Origin: Candidatus Poribacteria bacterium
GTDB lineage: Bacteria; Poribacteria; WGA-4E; JAJDTR01
DNA length: 64,000 nt
Direction: 5' to 3'
Assembly (NCBI GenBank): GCA_028820655.1
Contig: JAPPIK010000025.1
Location: forward strand, 62,001 to 126,000
Part shown: positions 61,215 to 64,000 of the stretch, piece after piece
Layout of the letters: every line of letters begins with the position of its first letter
How positions within the stretch are numbered: position 1 is the stretch's first letter
Notes under the pieces: model-generated
Told to the model about the DNA's origin: nothing
The model's input: the letters and a program-made list of their open reading frames with translations, nothing else
Database searches by the model: none
Made by a program: the position numbers and the translations under genes

Positions 61215-62117
61215 CTAGTGCGCAGTCAAACCGTGTTCGGCGATTATCTTCTTTAGCGCCGCACGCTGCTCCGCAGTCAACGGCTGGCCAGGTGGACGCG
61301 GAGTACCACAATCGATCCCAAGTCGTTGAGCCAGTGTAGCTTTGAGAATCGCATGAAACTCGCCGCACGAAAAGAGCGCATCAGCAAGCGCACTTCCTTG
61401 TTCCTGAGCCGTCTCCGCACGCTTCAAGTCGCCAGCTTGATATGCTTGCCAAATCTCCACCCAGATTTCAGGGGCGAGGCTCGGGGGACCATCTACGCAA
61501 CCAGCCGCTCCTATGGTTAGTGCGGGCAACATCAATCGTGAGTTTCCGATGAAGCAAAAGAGCCCCATCTTCACAAAGGCACGGACATTGTAAAAGTTCA
61601 CCGACGAATGCTTTAGCCCCGTCAGTTGTGGAACTTTATCTTGAATGCGTTTCATTAAGTCGGGAGTTATCTCAACACCGGTTGCATTAGGGAGGTTGTA
61701 GACGAACAGAGGAAGGTCGGCGGCTGCGCCCACGATACGGTAATGCTCTACAATTTCCGCAGGCGGCCGCCTGTAGAAGAACGGGGGCACACAGCAGATG
61801 GCTTCCACACCGGCACGGGCCGCGTGTTCAGCCATCTTGGCGGCTCGCAGCGTTGTCGGCGCCCCAACGTGCATGATGTTCTTGATTCTGCCTCGATTCT
61901 GATCGGATGCTATCTCTGCAACGCGATTGTTTTCCTCGTCATCAAGTAAGACGCTTTCACCGCTACCCCCGGCGACCCAGAAACCGTCTACCCCTGCATT
62001 GATGTTAAATTCAATCATCTGGCGGAATGCGGCGTCGTTCAATTTTCCGTCCGGTGTCATCGGAGTAGCCACCGCAGGAAATACACCTTTAAATTCATCC
62101 ATAAATTCGTTCTCCAT
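61215..62117 (-). CDS. DapA/NanA-family lyase (dihydrodipicolinate synthase-like)
   Basis: 300 aa TIM barrel. VFPAVATPMTPDGKL opens it; GFWVAGGSGESVLLDDEE contains the GxxGE motif. FVYNLPNATGVEI contains the catalytic Tyr, and GLKHSSVNFYNV the Schiff-base Lys. FIGNSRLMLPALTIGAAGCVDG is the phosphate/carboxylate loop. With GGSGES instead of GTTGE it is unlikely to be DapA itself; sugar-acid aldolases or N-acetylneuraminate lyases are closer. Another start (MDEF, 62102) is possible. It is the first gene of the minus-strand catabolic series. Confidence 0.85.
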   Translation of the reverse strand: MENEFMDEFKGVFPAVATPMTPDGKLNDAAFRQMIEFNINAGVDGFWVAGGSGESVLLDDEENNRVAEIASDQNRGRIKNIMHVGAPTTLRAAKMAEHAARAGVEAICCVPPFFYRRPPAEIVEHYRIVGAAADLPLFVYNLPNATGVEITPDLMKRIQDKVPQLTGLKHSSVNFYNVRAFVKMGLFCFIGNSRLMLPALTIGAAGCVDGPPSLAPEIWVEIWQAYQAGDLKRAETAQEQGSALADALFSCGEFHAILKATLAQRLGIDCGTPRPPGQPLTAEQRAALKKIIAEHGLTAH

Positions 62118-62237
62118 ATTGTCCGGATAATTTTGTCAAACCCCATTTCGCATCGTTATCAAACCTGTTTGAAGTATACTATGATCCAAGGAGATGAACA
62201 AGCAAAACCGGAGTAATCGGCAGCAGCCGATGTCGAT

Positions 62238-63146
62238 TTAGATTGAAACCCACCATACGCCTATGACGCAGAGTCCCACACCCAACGCGAGCCGAAGGCT
62301 AATCTTCTCTTTCAGAAAAACCAATGCCATAATCAGACTAAAGACTGGTGAAGTTGATATAAGCGCGGACGTTTTGGAGGGGCCTATCTTGGATAGCGCC
62401 ATCAAGTACAGCAGTGAACCGAATCCCATGCTGAAGATTCCAGTACCGGCAATTAGCAGGAGCGATGACATACTGGGTTTGCCGGTTTTCTTCGAGCCGA
62501 GGGTCCATGCCGTGTATAGAATTACCGTGACGAATGGCAGACGAACGCTGTTGACCTGAATCGGAGTAAGGGTTGTAAGTCCCGCTTTGAGGAGAACCGT
62601 GCTCAATCCCCAGAATAAGGCGGTCAACAATGCGAGCAGAATTCCAACAGTGAATCTCTTGGACCGAATCGAGTCAGCAGGCTTGGGCGCATTTCGAGGT
62701 GCCCGGGATAGACAAATTACTCCCAAGACAACGAAGCAACTTCCGACAAACAGCGTCCAGCTAACGCCTGACCTAAGCAGTATCCATTCGAAAAACAGCG
62801 TGGTTAACGGCTGGATGCTGCCAACCGCCGAAGCGTGCGATGCGCCAATCTCTTTAATGGCAACAAGAAATAGGGTGTCGCCGATGCAGACTCCAACAAT
62901 CATCGAGCCAAACACTGCTGCCCATTCGTGCGCGGGCACCTGTCGAAATGCCGTAAGCGGATCATCAAACGGTAGCATCACCCAAAAGAGGAGTGTCCCC
63001 GTCGCGCAACGAGCCACATTTGCAAGCAACAGTGGAATCTTCTGTGACTGTGTTTGGAGAACGAGGTTGCTGCCCGCCCACAATAGGGCGCCGGAAAGAG
63101 CGGAGAGTTCACCCAAGGAAAAAGAGAAGTCGGTATTTGTGGTCAC
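62238..63146 (-). CDS. EamA/DMT-family transporter
   Basis: 302 aa, ten predicted membrane helices in two EamA repeats. The first repeat has ALLWAGSNLVLQT, the second ALLTALFWGLSTVLLKAGLTTLTPIQVNSVR. SKIGPSKTSALISTSPVFSLIMALVFLKEKI near the end is typical of the family's last helices. It should export or import a small metabolite by proton coupling. It lies upstream of the lyase gene on the same strand, 121 bases away, and may move the cluster's substrate. Confidence 0.85.
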   Translation of the reverse strand: MTTNTDFSFSLGELSALSGALLWAGSNLVLQTQSQKIPLLLANVARCATGTLLFWVMLPFDDPLTAFRQVPAHEWAAVFGSMIVGVCIGDTLFLVAIKEIGASHASAVGSIQPLTTLFFEWILLRSGVSWTLFVGSCFVVLGVICLSRAPRNAPKPADSIRSKRFTVGILLALLTALFWGLSTVLLKAGLTTLTPIQVNSVRLPFVTVILYTAWTLGSKKTGKPSMSSLLLIAGTGIFSMGFGSLLYLMALSKIGPSKTSALISTSPVFSLIMALVFLKEKISLRLALGVGLCVIGVWWVSI

Positions 63147-63324
63147 ACTACGGGATCATCGGCTTTGAATCTTCATCTGTGAAGTAAAACCGACTGTCAA
63201 TTATTCGAAGCGGTAAGTTCGGTTTCCTAACATAACCGTCATTTATTCAATCTCCATGTGCCGAAACATGTGTAAATTTGAATGGATTTGACTTCAGATA
63301 TCAGGTTCCGGGGAAGGAGAAGCC

Positions 63325-63531
63325 ATGCCGATTGACGAGGTGAAACAGGTCAATCAAATGCGCGATCGGCATGTGATGCGGGTTGATACTATCGACTAAT
63401 TCGTCGAGGAAGGCGCACATCAGATCATGTGGTCGAGACAAACACACCCGCGAAATGCTGCCCTAAATTTACAGGTTGGGAATCGAATTCGGGAGCATCC
63501 ACGGATTAATGTGCACGTTTGGACTGGCTAA
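63325..63531 (+). pseudogene. Small ORF with internal stop and strong ribosome site
   Basis: ATG 63325 is preceded by GGGGAAGGAGAAGCC. The frame runs 24 codons (MPIDEVKQVNQMRDRHVMRV...) to TAA at 63397 and then 43 more codons in the same frame to TAA at 63529. No family recognised. A broken small gene or coincidence; the rest of the 63147-63562 gap shows nothing. Confidence 0.25.
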
Positions 63532-63562
63532 CTGCCGCTATTTCTTGGCAACTGAGCGTGGG

Positions 63563-64000
63563 TCATTCGGGTACACCGGTGGTGCGCCGAGGAATATTGT
63601 TTGATGTCATGCAGCTTGAAATCTTCGCAACTTGGCTCTGCGCAAATCGCAGCGCCTTGGCAACTCTTGCATTCACAGGCGGTTCATCCAAGTACTTTTC
63701 CCACAGTTTATCGAAGGAATCGAGTGCATCGTTCCAATATGCATGATCCTCGTCCGCAAGTATCATATAAGCCTCGCCAATCTGCGCCAAAGAAAGGTCC
63801 GCAAACATTGAATCCGCATACTCGGCGACAATATAGCGGAATTCAGCAATAACACTTTCAATCGCCGCCTGTTGCAGGTCTTTGTCGGCAGTTTTAGCGT
63901 TTTCGAAATGTTTCGCGGCTCGAGTGTAGCGATCAGAAGCGCGTCTCGGATATTTGAATGTGGCGAGGCTTATTCCAGTCGCTATTGCCCACAAATTGAC
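63563..64000 (-). CDS. TPR-like helical protein, C-terminal part (cut by window edge)
   Basis: The frame is open to the right edge, so the start is outside. The visible 145 residues form helix pairs like those of tol-pal/BamD-type TPR proteins: DRYTRAAKHFENAKTADKDL, ESVIAEFRYIVAEYADSMFADLSLAQIGEAY and DALDSFDKLWEKYLDEPP. Such repeats often collect small tetratricopeptide units under 'outer membrane assembly' or 'tetratricopeptide' labels. The N-terminal end (VNLWAIATGISLATF) may be a membrane anchor. Function unknown. Confidence 0.6.
   Translation of the reverse strand, partial: VNLWAIATGISLATFKYPRRASDRYTRAAKHFENAKTADKDLQQAAIESVIAEFRYIVAEYADSMFADLSLAQIGEAYMILADEDHAYWNDALDSFDKLWEKYLDEPPVNARVAKALRFAQSQVAKISSCMTSNNIPRRTTGVPE

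Overview
The window is 64 kb of a bacterial chromosome with mixed-strand, short operons. It has no rRNA or tRNA gene that I could recognise and no CRISPR array. Several traits together resemble Candidatus Poribacteria or a related FCB/PVC-neighbourhood lineage: two phytanoyl-CoA-dioxygenase-type oxygenases, an FG-GAP/ASPIC-UnbV protein, a ComB-type phosphatase, an ECF sigma factor with a long C-terminal extension, many lipoproteins, and palindromic intergenic repeats. That assignment is inference; no marker gene settles it.

Layout. 1-9 kb: end of a sugar-binding protein, a thioredoxin-fold protein without cysteines, a nucleotide-sugar epimerase, then central-metabolism genes sucC, a lipoprotein serpin, pgk, proS and sucD. 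9-13.5 kb (minus strand): a hisI-trpE-methyltransferase-trpG operon followed by a nucleotidyltransferase/small basic protein pair. It is preceded by a promoter, a 42-codon leader peptide with the run His-His-Trp-His-Trp-Trp, and a rho-independent terminator. This is a textbook attenuator layout, but it appears to read both histidine and tryptophan. 13.6-18.6 kb (minus): an ECF sigma factor, leuD, leuC and a DnaA-like ATPase lacking domain I and the arginine finger. 19.8-23 kb: a zinc alcohol dehydrogenase and a PhoX-like Tat phosphatase. 23-24.3 kb: a decayed, repeat-rich stretch with an aquaporin remnant. 24.4-28.8 kb: pstS-pstC-pstA-pstB-phoU, followed by a frameshifted PhoB-like regulator.

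29.8-41 kb: a 265-bp MITE, then NadD-like, glyoxalase, a 48-aa membrane peptide, endonuclease V, an aminotransferase, a translationally coupled CHAD/ParA pair, and mgtE. Next comes a second PhoB-like gene interrupted by another MITE copy (348 bp) and a divergent, nonsense-riddled PhoR-like kinase. 41-52 kb: a large phosphohexomutase, a carboxypeptidase-regulatory lipoprotein, an FG-GAP protein, comB, accC, accB, efp, rdgB, rph and two small coupled ORFs, then dusB. 52-56 kb: a Rad50-like zinc-hook ATPase with a small partner, and a diheme c-type cytochrome fused to an outer-membrane barrel. 56-64 kb: two PhyH oxygenases, a single-strand-annealing-like protein, an SDR, an HpcH/HpaI aldolase, a DapA/NanA-family lyase, a DMT exporter and the end of a TPR-like protein.

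Main themes: phosphate acquisition (PhoX-like, Pst, PhoU, CHAD, two dead PhoB copies, one dead PhoR), amino-acid biosynthesis under leader control, and small-molecule catabolism built on PhyH, SDR and aldolase genes. The items most worth following are the mixed His/Trp attenuator, the heme-barrel fusion, the CHAD-ParA pair and the MITE family with its internal repeats.
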